Shown: positions 17,510-25,852 of the stretch, in pieces
How the letters are laid out: every line of letters begins with the position of its first letter
How positions within the stretch are numbered: the first letter of the stretch is position 1
NCBI RefSeq assembly: GCF_008632455.1
Contig: NZ_CP043929.1
Coordinates: forward strand, 1,240,001-1,304,000
Reading direction: 5' to 3'
DNA length: 64,000 bases
Source of the DNA: Methylomonas rhizoryzae
GTDB lineage: Bacteria > Pseudomonadota > Gammaproteobacteria > Methylococcales > Methylomonadaceae
Notes under the pieces: model-generated
Database searches by the model: none
Told to the model about the DNA's origin: nothing
Seen by the model: only the letters and a program-made list of their open reading frames with translations
Program-made: the position numbers and the translations under genes

Positions 17510-18165
17510 ACGCCTTGGTTAGCTTGGAGTACAACGGCAGCCCGGTCGAACTGGATCAAAACGGCTGGTTTAACGCCACAAGCGCAGCGGCCCAATACGG
17601 CAAACGACCTATCGACTGGCTTCGATTGCCGGAAACTACGCGCTATTTGGAAGCCCTGTGCCGAATAAGTGAAGTGAGAAAATCTCACTTCATTAAGACC
17701 TGCAAGGGCAATTCATCCCGGTTTACGCAAGGCACTTGGCTGCATCCAAAACTAGCGGTCAGATTCGCCCAATGGCTGGATATTGATTTTGCGGTTTGGT
17801 GCGACGAACAGATAGACGCGCTTTTGCGCGGTAAAGACGATTGGAAACAGCTACGCCATGAAGCCGCAGCAAGCCAAAAGGTGATGAATGCGGTTTTGCT
17901 GTTGCAACGCCAGCAGCAGGGCAAGACTACCGACGCGCATCATTTTTCGAACGAAGTGCGGTTGATTAATTGGGCTTTGACGGGAGAGTTCAAGCCGCTG
18001 GATCGGGACAAACTGCCGGCTCAGGAACTCGATTTGTTAGCCAAACTGGAAGAGCGCAATACCGTCTTGATTGGCTGCGGGTTGACCTACGACGAGCGGA
18101 AAATTGCGCTGGAACGGTTTGCCGCCAGTGTTAGGCAACCTGAAAAGCTGGAGGTGACTCCATGA
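17506..18165 (+). CDS. KilA-N domain protein
   Basis: 219 residues. The N-terminal ~100 residues form a KilA-N DNA-binding domain: a Gly-Trp-Phe-Asn-Ala-Thr strand (GWFNATSAAAQYGKRPIDWL), then TWLHPKLAVRFAQWLDIDFAVWCD, the hallmark of the family. The C-terminal half is charged and helical. Such proteins are common in phages and satellites, usually as regulators or antirepressors. It is coupled to AlpA upstream and, by an ATGA overlap, to the small frame downstream. Confidence 0.88.
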   Translation: MNALVSLEYNGSPVELDQNGWFNATSAAAQYGKRPIDWLRLPETTRYLEALCRISEVRKSHFIKTCKGNSSRFTQGTWLHPKLAVRFAQWLDIDFAVWCDEQIDALLRGKDDWKQLRHEAAASQKVMNAVLLLQRQQQGKTTDAHHFSNEVRLINWALTGEFKPLDRDKLPAQELDLLAKLEERNTVLIGCGLTYDERKIALERFAASVRQPEKLEVTP

Positions 18166-18530
18166 GCCGCCAGACAGATGACTACACCAAACCTTCACGC
18201 CTGAAACGCCGCCGGAAAAAACGCTGGAAAATCGCCGATTTGATCGAAGCCGGCTTGACGGACTGTTTGCGCGTGGCTATGCTGTTCACCGCTGGCACAT
18301 CCAGCACCGGGCGTGAGAACCTGGTTGGTAGACAAGGCGAAAAATCGCCGCAACTTTTAGCGGCTTTTTTGTGCCCATCATTCAGCGCGGCATCATGCCG
18401 TGTGCATTCTGTTATGGCGGGCTGTTTTGGGCATGGTTCGTCCATGGCTGCACCTTGTCGCAGTTTCTCACCCCATTACAGCCCGTCGCCCAATGCCGTG
18501 AGAAGCATCAGCGGCGGTTTATTCCTCTGA
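18162..18530 (+). CDS. Icd/Ash-like small protein (tentative)
   Basis: 122 residues from an ATG overlapping the KilA-N stop. The N-terminus is strongly basic (RLKRRRKKRWK). The C-terminal half, containing VMAGCFGHGSSMAA, matches the pattern of Icd-like/Ash-family frames found in P4- and P1-like immunity regions. In those elements the DNA mainly encodes an antisense immunity RNA, and the peptide may be incidental. The hairpins at 18336-18370 lie inside this frame, so translation may be secondary. Confidence 0.45.
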   Translation: MSRQTDDYTKPSRLKRRRKKRWKIADLIEAGLTDCLRVAMLFTAGTSSTGRENLVGRQGEKSPQLLAAFLCPSFSAASCRVHSVMAGCFGHGSSMAAPCRSFSPHYSPSPNAVRSISGGLFL

Positions 18531-18540
18531 CAAGGAGCAC
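18290..18540 (+). ncRNA. Candidate C4/CI-type antisense immunity RNA region
   Basis: The stretch between the KilA-N and DUF7673 genes combines an Icd-like frame, a terminator with alternative pairing, and a palindrome CGGCATCATGCCG (18388-18400). In P1 and P4 the equivalent position yields a small RNA that pairs with the leader to block expression of downstream genes. Boundaries and strand are inferred; no consensus fold was computed. Confidence 0.35.
18336..18370 (+). terminator. Overlapping hairpin and terminator in the immunity-like leader
   Basis: Hairpin one pairs GGCGA with TCGCC around AAAA (18336-18349). The second pairs GCCGC (18347-18351) with GCGGC (18360-18364), followed by six T, a good intrinsic terminator. 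They share bases 18347-18349, so forming one weakens the other. This layout suits transcription control by premature termination, as known for P4 immunity. Confidence 0.6.
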
Positions 18541-18544
18541 CGCT

Positions 18545-18931
18545 ATGAACACCCCTACTACGGGCAAAATCCGCCCGGAATCTACTAAAGTACCCGACGC
18601 CTTAAGTGCGTTCCTGGATGAAATCACCGCATTGGACGCCGAGCGCCAAGCCGTTATCGACGCCGGCATTCCGGCTTTGCTGCGCCTAGCCAAGATTGCC
18701 GAGCGCGATACCGGCCAAGCCGAGACCGTGCGCCGTTTCTTGCTTGGTTTGTATAACGGCTACCGTTTTCCGTTCAACTTAGTCACGTTACGGGGCTTGG
18801 ATAAAGCCTTGTTCGACGACTGCATGGCGGTGTTGACGCTGGACGCCCGCGCCACTACTCAAGAAATTCACCTGTACATCGCCAACGGCGGCGAGCTGTT
18901 CGAACGCTGGGCGCTGGGAGGTGCCGCATGA
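18545..18931 (+). CDS. DUF7673-like satellite protein
   Basis: 128 residues from the ATG at 18545, preceded by ACAAGGAG. The open frame extends 58 codons upstream, but through the leader RNA structures. The conserved core FLLGLYNGYRFPFNLVTLRGLD and the end EIHLYIANGGELF resemble a family found next to Icd-like regions in P4-like elements. Function unknown. Its stop overlaps the next start by four bases (ATGA). Confidence 0.7.
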   Translation: MNTPTTGKIRPESTKVPDALSAFLDEITALDAERQAVIDAGIPALLRLAKIAERDTGQAETVRRFLLGLYNGYRFPFNLVTLRGLDKALFDDCMAVLTLDARATTQEIHLYIANGGELFERWALGGAA

Positions 18932-19254
18932 TTCGCAGTCCTGCAAACGCTTTACGCCGGCTGTTCGACGCTACAAAGCGCGATATGGACCGGGACGAGT
19001 TGGATTGGTTTAGCGGCTTGACCGAAGTGGCCATTATGCAAGCGGACAATGTGGCCGACACGCTGAACGCGTTAGCGATGGCCATTTCCGGTAGTGGCCC
19101 AAGTGCACCGGATGACGATCAGTTGGTCAATATCCTGTTCAGCTTAGCGTTGCAGGCCGAAACCGTTTCGGCGCTGGCTTATATCGGTTCCGAAGCCGAA
19201 TTTATCGCCGGCGAGTGCAATCAGAAAACCAACGGCCATAAAAAACCGGCTTAA
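18928..19254 (+). CDS. Hypothetical satellite protein
   Basis: 108 residues; no family recognised. It appears soluble and mostly helical (LTEVAIMQADNVADTLNALAM). Coupled to the preceding gene by ATGA. Its last codons and stop lie within the left arm of the inverted repeat at 19243-19276, so its 3' end is part of the terminator-like structure ahead of the primase gene. Confidence 0.6.
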   Translation: MIRSPANALRRLFDATKRDMDRDELDWFSGLTEVAIMQADNVADTLNALAMAISGSGPSAPDDDQLVNILFSLALQAETVSALAYIGSEAEFIAGECNQKTNGHKKPA

Positions 19255-19340
19255 CCCAAAAGATTGAAGCCGGTTTCAGCAATCCGCTTGCCACAATGCA
19301 GGGCTATTTTAGCCCAACGTCAAGCGGATTGCATACCGGC
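19243..19340 (+). promoter_or_regulatory. Attenuator-like switch upstream of the primase gene
   Basis: AAACCGGCTT (19243-19252) pairs perfectly with AAGCCGGTTT (19267-19276), terminator-like. The same GCCGGT (19269-19274) can instead pair with ACCGGC (19335-19340), enclosing a perfect 12-bp stem GCAATCCGCTTG/CAAGCGGATTGC (19279-19290 with 19321-19332) and an inner GGGCT/AGCCC hairpin. The two folds are mutually exclusive. The segment ends 14 bases before the primase ATG. Confidence 0.6.
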
Positions 19341-19354
19341 AAGGTGAAACTTGC

Positions 19355-20284
19355 ATGCAATTTCAAACTATTGACGACGCTTGCCGCTCGGCTTGCCTGG
19401 TGCTTGGCGTCGAATTCAAGTCGGTGCCGGCTGACGGCCGCTTTCATACCGCCAACATTGCCGACGATCCGCGCGGACGCAACGACGGCCGCATCAAACT
19501 CTTTCCGGATCGGCAAGGCGGTATCGTTTGGAATCATAAGACCGGCGAGCGGAAAGCCTTTTTCCTCAACGGTAGCGCCGCCGAACTAAAACCCGAACAG
19601 CGCCAACGTATCGAGGCCGAGCAACGCCAGCGCCAAGCCGACGAGGCCGCCCAGCGAGAATGGGCCGTTCGACGTGCGCAAGCCATTTGGCAATCAGCTC
19701 AGCCGGCCGCACCCGACCATCCTTATTTAGTCCGCAAACAGATTGAGCCGCACGCCACGCGGCTTTGCCGTTGGCAGCGCACCGTCACGCTGAACAATGG
19801 TAAGCGCAAAAGCGTTGCGATCGACAATGCCTTGCTGTTGCCGCTGTACGGTGCCGACGGACGCATCCGGAGCTTGCAGGCCATCTTTGCGGAAAATCAT
19901 CCGGTCTTGGGCCGCGACCGCGATTTTCTGCCCGGCGGCGGCTTGGCCGGTTTGTTCTGGTGGATCGGGCCGCGCACCGATGATGTCGTGGTTTGCGAAG
20001 GCTTTGCCACGGCTGCCAGCGTTCACCAAGACACCGGCTGGCGGGTGTATATGGCCTTTACCGCCAACAACCTGCTGGCGGTCGGGCGCATCGTGCGGGA
20101 GCGGCTGCCGAATGCCGGCATTGTATTTTGCGCCGACAACGATACGCACACTCCGGGAAATCCCGGTCTGACCAAAGCCAAAGAAGCAGCTAGGGCCGTT
20201 GGCGGCGGGTTGGCCGTGCCGCCGATTCCGGGCGATTTCAACGACTACAGTATTTTTCTAAGGAGCGCCGGCAATGGCGAATAA
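19355..20284 (+). CDS. Toprim-domain primase
   Basis: 309-residue replication protein of the satellite. The N-terminal ~130 residues include a region rich in Gln, Arg and Glu (about 81-110). The C-terminal half holds the Toprim fold: acidic motif VVVCEGFATAAS near residue 211 and the second motif VFCADND near 257, both needed for metal binding in DnaG-type primases. A complete zinc-binding primase domain is not obvious. It overlaps the helicase gene by 11 bases, so the two are likely co-expressed and act together. Confidence 0.87.
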   Translation: MQFQTIDDACRSACLVLGVEFKSVPADGRFHTANIADDPRGRNDGRIKLFPDRQGGIVWNHKTGERKAFFLNGSAAELKPEQRQRIEAEQRQRQADEAAQREWAVRRAQAIWQSAQPAAPDHPYLVRKQIEPHATRLCRWQRTVTLNNGKRKSVAIDNALLLPLYGADGRIRSLQAIFAENHPVLGRDRDFLPGGGLAGLFWWIGPRTDDVVVCEGFATAASVHQDTGWRVYMAFTANNLLAVGRIVRERLPNAGIVFCADNDTHTPGNPGLTKAKEAARAVGGGLAVPPIPGDFNDYSIFLRSAGNGE

Positions 20285-22244
20285 GCAGGACGGCAACAAC
20301 AAGCCGACGTTGACGCTGGTGAAAGACGCCAAGCAGGCCGCCGGCAAGAAGAAAGCTGAGTCCGGCGGCAGCGGCGGCGGTAAAGGCGGTGCGGCGGCGG
20401 TCGAGTTCGGCGTTTACGCCATCATCAATGGCGGGTTTTACCAACGTAGCGGCAAGATGGATGAGAAAACCGGCAAGCCGCAATATTTCCCGTTGTGCGA
20501 TTTCACCTGCCGGATTGTGGAAGAGTTAATCGCCGACGACGGTTTGATCGAAGCCAGCCTCCTCAGAATCGAGGGAGTCCGGGCCGACGGGGTGCCGTTG
20601 TCGGCGGTGGACGTGCCCATTAAGACTTTTACCGCCGGCAACTGGGTGCACGATGCCTGGGGTATGCTGCCGTTCGTCTATCCCGGCGCCGCCAAAAAGG
20701 ACAATCTGAAGGCGGCCATTCAGTTGTATTCCCGGCTGCAAGGCGACATTCCGCGCCGCACGGTTTACCGGTTTACCGGCTGGAAGAAGATCGACGACGC
20801 CTGGCATTATCTGACGGGTTCCGGATCGGTCGCGGCGGCGGGTTTGGGGGATTCGGTGCAAGTCGAACTGGACGCCGGCCACATGCAGCGCTACCGGCTG
20901 CCGCCGCCGCTTTCAGCCGATATGTTAAAACAAGCGCTAGACGAGGCGCTTTTGCTGTTAGAAGTATGTCCGAATAAACGGCATGTCGGCGCGGTGCTGT
21001 TGGCCGCGGTCGCCCGTGCCCCGTTGGGCGAGTGCCATCCCACCGACTCTGCAATATGGCTGCACGGCCTGACCGGTTCCCGCAAGTCAGCCTTGGCTGC
21101 CGTGGCCTTGGCGTTTTTCGGCGAGTTCCACGGGCGCAGCTTTCCGGCCAATTGGAACGATTCGCCGCTGGACATCGACATCAAAACCCATCAAGCCAAG
21201 GATGCCGTGTTCGTGCTGGACGACTTCAAGCCCAGCGTCAGCCCCGGCTTGGCTAATGAGCTGCACGCCAAAGCCGAGCGCGTGGTGCGCAATACCGGCA
21301 ACCAAGCCGGCGCCGGCCGCCGCAATATCGACCACAGCGCCAAGCCTGTGCGTTTTAATCGGTCGATGCTGATTTCCACCGCTGAGGATTTGCCGCGCGG
21401 CCAGTCGTTGCTGGGGCGTTTGCTGGTACTGGAATTGACGCGGGACGATGTAGACAACGCCGTACTAAGCAAAATGCAGGACGCCGCATCGGCGGAACGC
21501 TTGGCCGGCTTAATGGCTGGCTATGTGCAATGGTTGGCGGGCCGCCTGGACGATTTGAAGCGGGATTTCCCCCGAATCGTGGAGCAGTTGCGCGACGGAG
21601 CGATTCGGGGCGGCTTTTGTTCTTCCCACCCCCGCGCCCCTGAGATTTACGCCAATTTGGTAGGGGCAGCCGAGCTGTTTTTAGATTTCCTGACCGATGC
21701 CGGCGCTTTGACCGGCGAACGCGCCAACGCCTTGCTGGGAGACATGGAAACAGCCTTGAAGCAGGCTTTCAGCGAACAAGGGGCTTATCAGGCCGAAGAG
21801 GACGAAACCGAACGCTTCATGCAGCTATTGCGGGCCGTGTTGAGTTCCGGCAACGGCCATATTGCCGACCGTTTGGAACAGGGGCCGCCTTCAATCCGGC
21901 CTTTCGGCTGGGGCTGGCGGAAATCGCCGAACGATGTTGGCCAGCAATACGAACCCATGGGTGATTGCCTGGGCTGGTATTACGCCAGCAAGGACGGCGG
22001 TGCCGATGAAGTGTGGTTGGAACCGGCAACGGCTTATAAGGCCGTGCAGCACTTCGGACGCATCCAGGGCGACGTCATTTTGCTTAAGCCTGCCACCTTG
22101 TGGCGAAGAATGGCCGAACGGGGGTTGATAAAGCAGGTCAGCGAAGAGCAAGGGAGGGTGCGTATATCGGTAAAACAACGTGTTGGCGGCCGGGATGTTC
22201 GGGTTCTGATTCTGGACGCCAAGATGGTGGAGTCAGAAACTTAG
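20274..22244 (+). CDS. DUF927-family replicative helicase/ATPase
   Basis: 656 residues. The N-terminus is low-complexity and Gly/Lys-rich (about 20-45). The central domain carries Walker A LHGLTGSRKSALA (about 262-274) and a Walker B-like AVFVLDDF, followed by motifs typical of DUF927 proteins, which usually accompany a Toprim primase in satellites and plasmids. The probable role is unwinding at the element's origin, which may be the repeat cluster directly downstream. Confidence 0.87.
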   Translation: MANKQDGNNKPTLTLVKDAKQAAGKKKAESGGSGGGKGGAAAVEFGVYAIINGGFYQRSGKMDEKTGKPQYFPLCDFTCRIVEELIADDGLIEASLLRIEGVRADGVPLSAVDVPIKTFTAGNWVHDAWGMLPFVYPGAAKKDNLKAAIQLYSRLQGDIPRRTVYRFTGWKKIDDAWHYLTGSGSVAAAGLGDSVQVELDAGHMQRYRLPPPLSADMLKQALDEALLLLEVCPNKRHVGAVLLAAVARAPLGECHPTDSAIWLHGLTGSRKSALAAVALAFFGEFHGRSFPANWNDSPLDIDIKTHQAKDAVFVLDDFKPSVSPGLANELHAKAERVVRNTGNQAGAGRRNIDHSAKPVRFNRSMLISTAEDLPRGQSLLGRLLVLELTRDDVDNAVLSKMQDAASAERLAGLMAGYVQWLAGRLDDLKRDFPRIVEQLRDGAIRGGFCSSHPRAPEIYANLVGAAELFLDFLTDAGALTGERANALLGDMETALKQAFSEQGAYQAEEDETERFMQLLRAVLSSGNGHIADRLEQGPPSIRPFGWGWRKSPNDVGQQYEPMGDCLGWYYASKDGGADEVWLEPATAYKAVQHFGRIQGDVILLKPATLWRRMAERGLIKQVSEEQGRVRISVKQRVGGRDVRVLILDAKMVESET

Positions 22245-22264
22245 CCCTATATATGATTATTTTT

Positions 22265-22503
22265 TGGGGCAAATGGGGCACAAATAAATAAAAGTATAGA
22301 AAAGCATAGAGCTGACGCGGCTTTCAGTGCGCCCCATTTTATTTTTAGGCGGGGCGCAGCGCCCCAAAAATGGGGCGCATCAAGTTAAGGCATTAAAGCG
22401 GGTATCAGGTTTGTGCCCCATTTAATTTGGGGCGCACGATAAATTGGGGCGCGCTGTAGGCCTTGATATATCTGGGCTAGAGCGCTGCGCCCCATTTGCC
22501 CCA
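22265..22503. repeat. TGGGGC iterons, candidate replication origin
   Basis: Ten copies of TGGGGC or its complement lie in about 240 bases after the helicase gene: forward at 22265, 22274, 22371, 22428 and 22445; reverse at 22331, 22361, 22415, 22489 and 22498. Two flank a perfect GGGGCGC-A-GCGCCCC palindrome (22351-22365). AT-rich sequence follows (about 22511-22550). Iterons beside an AT-rich stretch and next to the primase and helicase genes are typical of satellite origins. Direct proof is lacking. Confidence 0.6.
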
Positions 22504-22563
22504 CTCCACAGGGTATATACATACATATTTTTTGTTTATTCGATGTTTTCAGGAAGTAACAAA

Positions 22564-22695
22564 ATGAAATCAAAGGTTTGTGTTGAGTTCTGTGGCGAAT
22601 TGCCGGCAATTGCTAGCGGGTCCTTCTCGGCAAGGTCCGTCACGGGTAATTCGGACCCCGCGAATTCTCTAGGGGGTGGCGATTCGGTGTGTTAA
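22564..22695 (+). CDS. Possible 43-residue peptide
   Basis: ATG at 22564 with AGGAAG upstream opens a 43-codon frame with three Cys (KVCVEFCGEL near the start, Cys at the end) and no recognised family. A hairpin pairing GCGGGTCC with GGACCCCGC lies inside it. It may be a small accessory peptide, or chance coding within a structured 600-base gap that otherwise shows only the iterons. Confidence 0.25.
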   Translation: MKSKVCVEFCGELPAIASGSFSARSVTGNSDPANSLGGGDSVC

Positions 22696-22860
22696 CAACT
22701 CAATTAACAGGGGATTAAATGGTTAACGTATTTCAGGGTAGATAACGAGTCCTTAGGCGCACTAAGCCGCACAAGCAATTTTGACCTCAATATTCCGGTA
22801 ACGCCGAAAGGCTTGTAGAAGTTAATTGATTGCTTTTCTTGACATGCAAGAGGTTGAACA

Positions 22861-23217
22861 ATGGGTTTAGATTCTTATGACCGGATCTGCATTCGCCGGC
22901 ATTTAACGGAAGGTGAAGCCTTACCACCTGCTTTGGCTCAGCGGGTGTTGGTGGAATTGGAATTGGCTGGCGGTATGTCAGGCAAAAAGAGTTTGTCGTA
23001 TACGGATGCCTTGGTCAAACGCAACGCCTTACTGACAGCTGCTTTCGAAGCGTTGTCCGGCAAGGCCTGGAGCCGCTGCAACGAACTAGCCCGTCGTATC
23101 GCTTTTCAGCGTTACGGTGATGACGAAGCCGGCCAATACCTGAAAGAAGCGGTAGACACACGCTGCAAGATGCCGCAGTCGATACGGCAATTACACAATA
23201 TCTGTTGTGCGAATTAG
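22861..23217 (+). CDS. Hypothetical satellite protein
   Basis: 118 residues, unrecognised. It starts at ATG 22861 after AAGAGG. It seems soluble, with a helical core and scattered Cys near the end (DTRCKMPQ...HNICCAN). It is the first of three unknown genes between the candidate origin and the protease gene, all on the same strand, probably one transcription unit. Confidence 0.55.
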   Translation: MGLDSYDRICIRRHLTEGEALPPALAQRVLVELELAGGMSGKKSLSYTDALVKRNALLTAAFEALSGKAWSRCNELARRIAFQRYGDDEAGQYLKEAVDTRCKMPQSIRQLHNICCAN

Positions 23218-23312
23218 TGAAAAATTGACTTCGAGTCTTGCCTATTTTTGCCGCACGCAACGATGCATCATGTCACCGTGACAGTTCATGTGTTCAATGA
23301 CCGACAGGTATC

Positions 23313-23831
23313 ATGATGAAAGTTTTTAACCACTCGAAATGGGACGCCATTCAGCGGCACAGGGAAGACCGTTTTCAAGTCTTGCGTAACCTTTCCGCAG
23401 AACGGAACGAAGCCAGCGCTAACTTTGGCAAAGCTCTTAGCCATGTCCAAAGCTTCCAATCGGCTTATTGCCTTAGAAAAGTTTGCGAAATCGTCGAACG
23501 AGATGACCGTACGCTATCGGTCAATCAGGTTGAAGCCAAACTCAAGTGCTTAGCCAACGAATGGCCGACGTTACGCGACGAATTCGGCTTAAAGGAAGGC
23601 ACTGTTAGCAAAGACGCACTAGTCAATCTGTATCGATTAATGCGTGAGAAAAAGCGGCTACAAGCAGACTATGAAAAAGCCTCGGAAGGCTGTAAAAGTT
23701 TCGGCGCTTGCTTCAATGTGCTCAACGAATTCGCGGCCAAATACGGTAAAGATAACGCGACGGTATTTAACGCTGCTCCGGATAAAGGCTACAACGTCTC
23801 GGACCTTTATTCACACACCATCGCGGTGTAG
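23313..23831 (+). CDS. Hypothetical satellite protein
   Basis: 172 residues, unrecognised. It is predicted mostly helical and highly charged (EDRFQVLRNLSAERNEAS, REKKRLQADYEKASEG). A second ATG at 23316 is equally possible. It ends eight bases before the next gene. The position, ahead of a capsid-type protease, would fit a structural or scaffold-like role, but nothing in the sequence shows it. Confidence 0.55.
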   Translation: MMKVFNHSKWDAIQRHREDRFQVLRNLSAERNEASANFGKALSHVQSFQSAYCLRKVCEIVERDDRTLSVNQVEAKLKCLANEWPTLRDEFGLKEGTVSKDALVNLYRLMREKKRLQADYEKASEGCKSFGACFNVLNEFAAKYGKDNATVFNAAPDKGYNVSDLYSHTIAV

Positions 23832-23839
23832 GAGATTTC

Positions 23840-24421
23840 ATGGACGTTGATAAAATCAAAGCTGGTTTGGAAAAAACCCAAACGCAAGCGCTGAATCATT
23901 TAGCAGACCTACGCGCCGAAATCGAACGCATCAACGATGAACTGTATTGGCTAGATCATGCCCCCTTGGGGTTGGAGGATGCCCAAGCCGCCATAGACCG
24001 CTTTATCGAAGCGCATGCCGGGCCCACCGAAACCGTAAAGCAGTTCTTTTATCCCAAAGGCCTGAACGGCCCCAGCCCCTTGGAAGCCAAAGTGACGTTG
24101 GATCGGGATACGGCCATAGTGGCAGGCCATACCGTCATCGCCAGCGGCACGGCTGAGCTGGCCGATATACTGGTACCGTTACTAGGCCCTTCCACCATCC
24201 GACGGCTTTTATCCGACATGGCAAAATGCATCGCCGATAGCATCGAACCCGGTCCGCCCTTGGTCGAACGTCCAACGCTAAAAGCGACCCTGGAAAAACG
24301 CAAGTTCGCGCTCGAAGCGGAAGAAGAGCAATTAATTTGCTCAGCCGAAGCCTTGGGTATGGACGGCTTTTACCGTCGGCAGGATTGCAATCCCGAAATC
24401 GTACTCATGATGGAGGCTTAA
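23840..24421 (+). CDS. Hypothetical satellite protein
   Basis: 193 residues, unrecognised. The N-terminal ~35 residues are a likely coiled coil (TQALNHLADLRAEIERINDE), and a second helical stretch lies near 148-165. It stops three bases before the S49 protease start region, so the two genes are translationally close. Confidence 0.55.
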   Translation: MDVDKIKAGLEKTQTQALNHLADLRAEIERINDELYWLDHAPLGLEDAQAAIDRFIEAHAGPTETVKQFFYPKGLNGPSPLEAKVTLDRDTAIVAGHTVIASGTAELADILVPLLGPSTIRRLLSDMAKCIADSIEPGPPLVERPTLKATLEKRKFALEAEEEQLICSAEALGMDGFYRRQDCNPEIVLMMEA

Positions 24422-24424
24422 ACC

Positions 24425-25393
24425 ATGCTGACCGACACTCTGTACGCGATGCCGCGCATTCACCTGGAAACGCTGTTCCGCACCGAAGCCAAACTGGCGG
24501 CCATGGACGCGCCGGCGCCTTCGCCAGTACCGTTTAAAACTCAAGGCAAAACGGCGGTGATTGCAATCGACGGCGTGTTATTTCCGAAACCGAACATCTT
24601 GACTTTGTTCGGTTTCGGCACGCCGTTGACCGACATCCGCATGCAGCTGGAACAAGCGGCCAGCAGTACGGCGGTTGCCAAGATCGTGTTTAATTTCAAT
24701 TCGCCCGGCGGCAGTGTCACTGGTATACACGAATTAGCTAATACCATCAAAACCGTGAAAAAGCCCACTGTGGCTTACGTGTCTGGCATGGCCGCCAGCG
24801 CGGCTTACTGGCTGGCGGCTGCTTGCGATGAACTCGTTACCGATGCAACGGCTGAACTGGGCAGTATCGGCATTGTCGGCATTTTCCGTGCCGGCGACAA
24901 AAACGCTATCGAAATCGTCAGCAGCAACGCGCCGGACAAGCGCCCGGACGCCACCACGCCGGACGGCAAGCGGGTATTGCAAGCGCAAATCGACGACCTG
25001 GAAACCGTGTTCATCCATTCGCTGACCGGCTTACGCCCAAGCCTAAGCGCAAGCCAGATTAAAGCCTTGCGCGGCGGCGTCGAGATCGGCGCTAAAGGCG
25101 TTCTCGCAGGCTTGGCCGATGGGCTTGGCAGCCTGCAAGGCGTACTGAACGGCCAGCCGATAGTAAAACCGGATAGCAAGCAAAGCAGAGCTCAATTGCA
25201 TGGCGATTGGAATATAGCGATTGCACGAGCACTGGGAATGACCGGAGCGAGGGGGCAAGTTGTGACGGAAACAATACCACCGGCTGTGGTACCGGACCGG
25301 AAGGTCGGCCAAACCGTCGTTGTTCAACCGGTACCGGTCGATCCGGGCGCTGATTTCGGCTGGAAAGCGGCTTTTGCTCGGTTAAAACGCTAA
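24425..25393 (+). CDS. S49-family serine protease, phage capsid-processing type
   Basis: 322 residues. The SppA/S49 fold is visible: SPGGSVTGIHELANTI oxyanion region, then the nucleophile Ser125 in SGMAASAAYW, and TAELGSIGIVG after it. There is no signal peptide, unlike bacterial SppA but like the lambda gpC-type proteases that mature phage heads. The gene sits immediately upstream of a broken capsid sequence, supporting that role. Whether it still has a substrate, perhaps a helper phage capsid, is open. Confidence 0.85.
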   Translation: MLTDTLYAMPRIHLETLFRTEAKLAAMDAPAPSPVPFKTQGKTAVIAIDGVLFPKPNILTLFGFGTPLTDIRMQLEQAASSTAVAKIVFNFNSPGGSVTGIHELANTIKTVKKPTVAYVSGMAASAAYWLAAACDELVTDATAELGSIGIVGIFRAGDKNAIEIVSSNAPDKRPDATTPDGKRVLQAQIDDLETVFIHSLTGLRPSLSASQIKALRGGVEIGAKGVLAGLADGLGSLQGVLNGQPIVKPDSKQSRAQLHGDWNIAIARALGMTGARGQVVTETIPPAVVPDRKVGQTVVVQPVPVDPGADFGWKAAFARLKR

Positions 25394-25454
25394 CTCATTT
25401 CTGAGGTGCCAACAAGCCGACGCCGAAACAGAGGTGCTTAACGCGACATGGTAA

Positions 25455-25634
25455 TTAGCGGCAGACTTTAATCAAGTCGATACGGTCGAAATTGCCTACC
25501 TGCAAGGCCAACGCGGCGCGTTTATCGACCAGGAACAACACTTTGACTCGGATGCTTTGAAAGTGAAATGCCGCCTGGATTTTCAAGCCGCGCCTATCGA
25601 TTGGATTGGCTTGATCAAGAATCCGGGAGCGTAA
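25455..25634 (+). pseudogene. C-terminal remnant of a Mu-like prohead protease/major capsid protein
   Basis: An open frame with no start codon encodes about 59 residues: DFNQVDTVEIAYLQGQRGAF through IDWIGLIKNPGA and stop. This pattern (VEIAYL-x-G...DWxGLxKNPG) is the usual C-terminus of phage ClpP-like prohead protease/major capsid fusion proteins. The rest of the gene is missing, and a stop codon precedes the frame directly. It is evidence that a head module was once here. Confidence 0.65.
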
Positions 25635-25852
25635 AGAGCCTTATTCGGTTAACAGTGCTGTGTTACGGGCGCCTTTCCCCGGAGGTTTATGAAACATTGT
25701 TAACCGATATAAGCTAGGCGGCATACTCGCGATTGAAAGTGTGTCGCCGAACTGTAATAAATTTGGGCAAAAATCAAAAAAGTGACACGATTAGTGATAT
25801 CTTGTTTGTCGCGTTGTATTAAGTCAATTTATTACAATGGCTTATTAATTTT

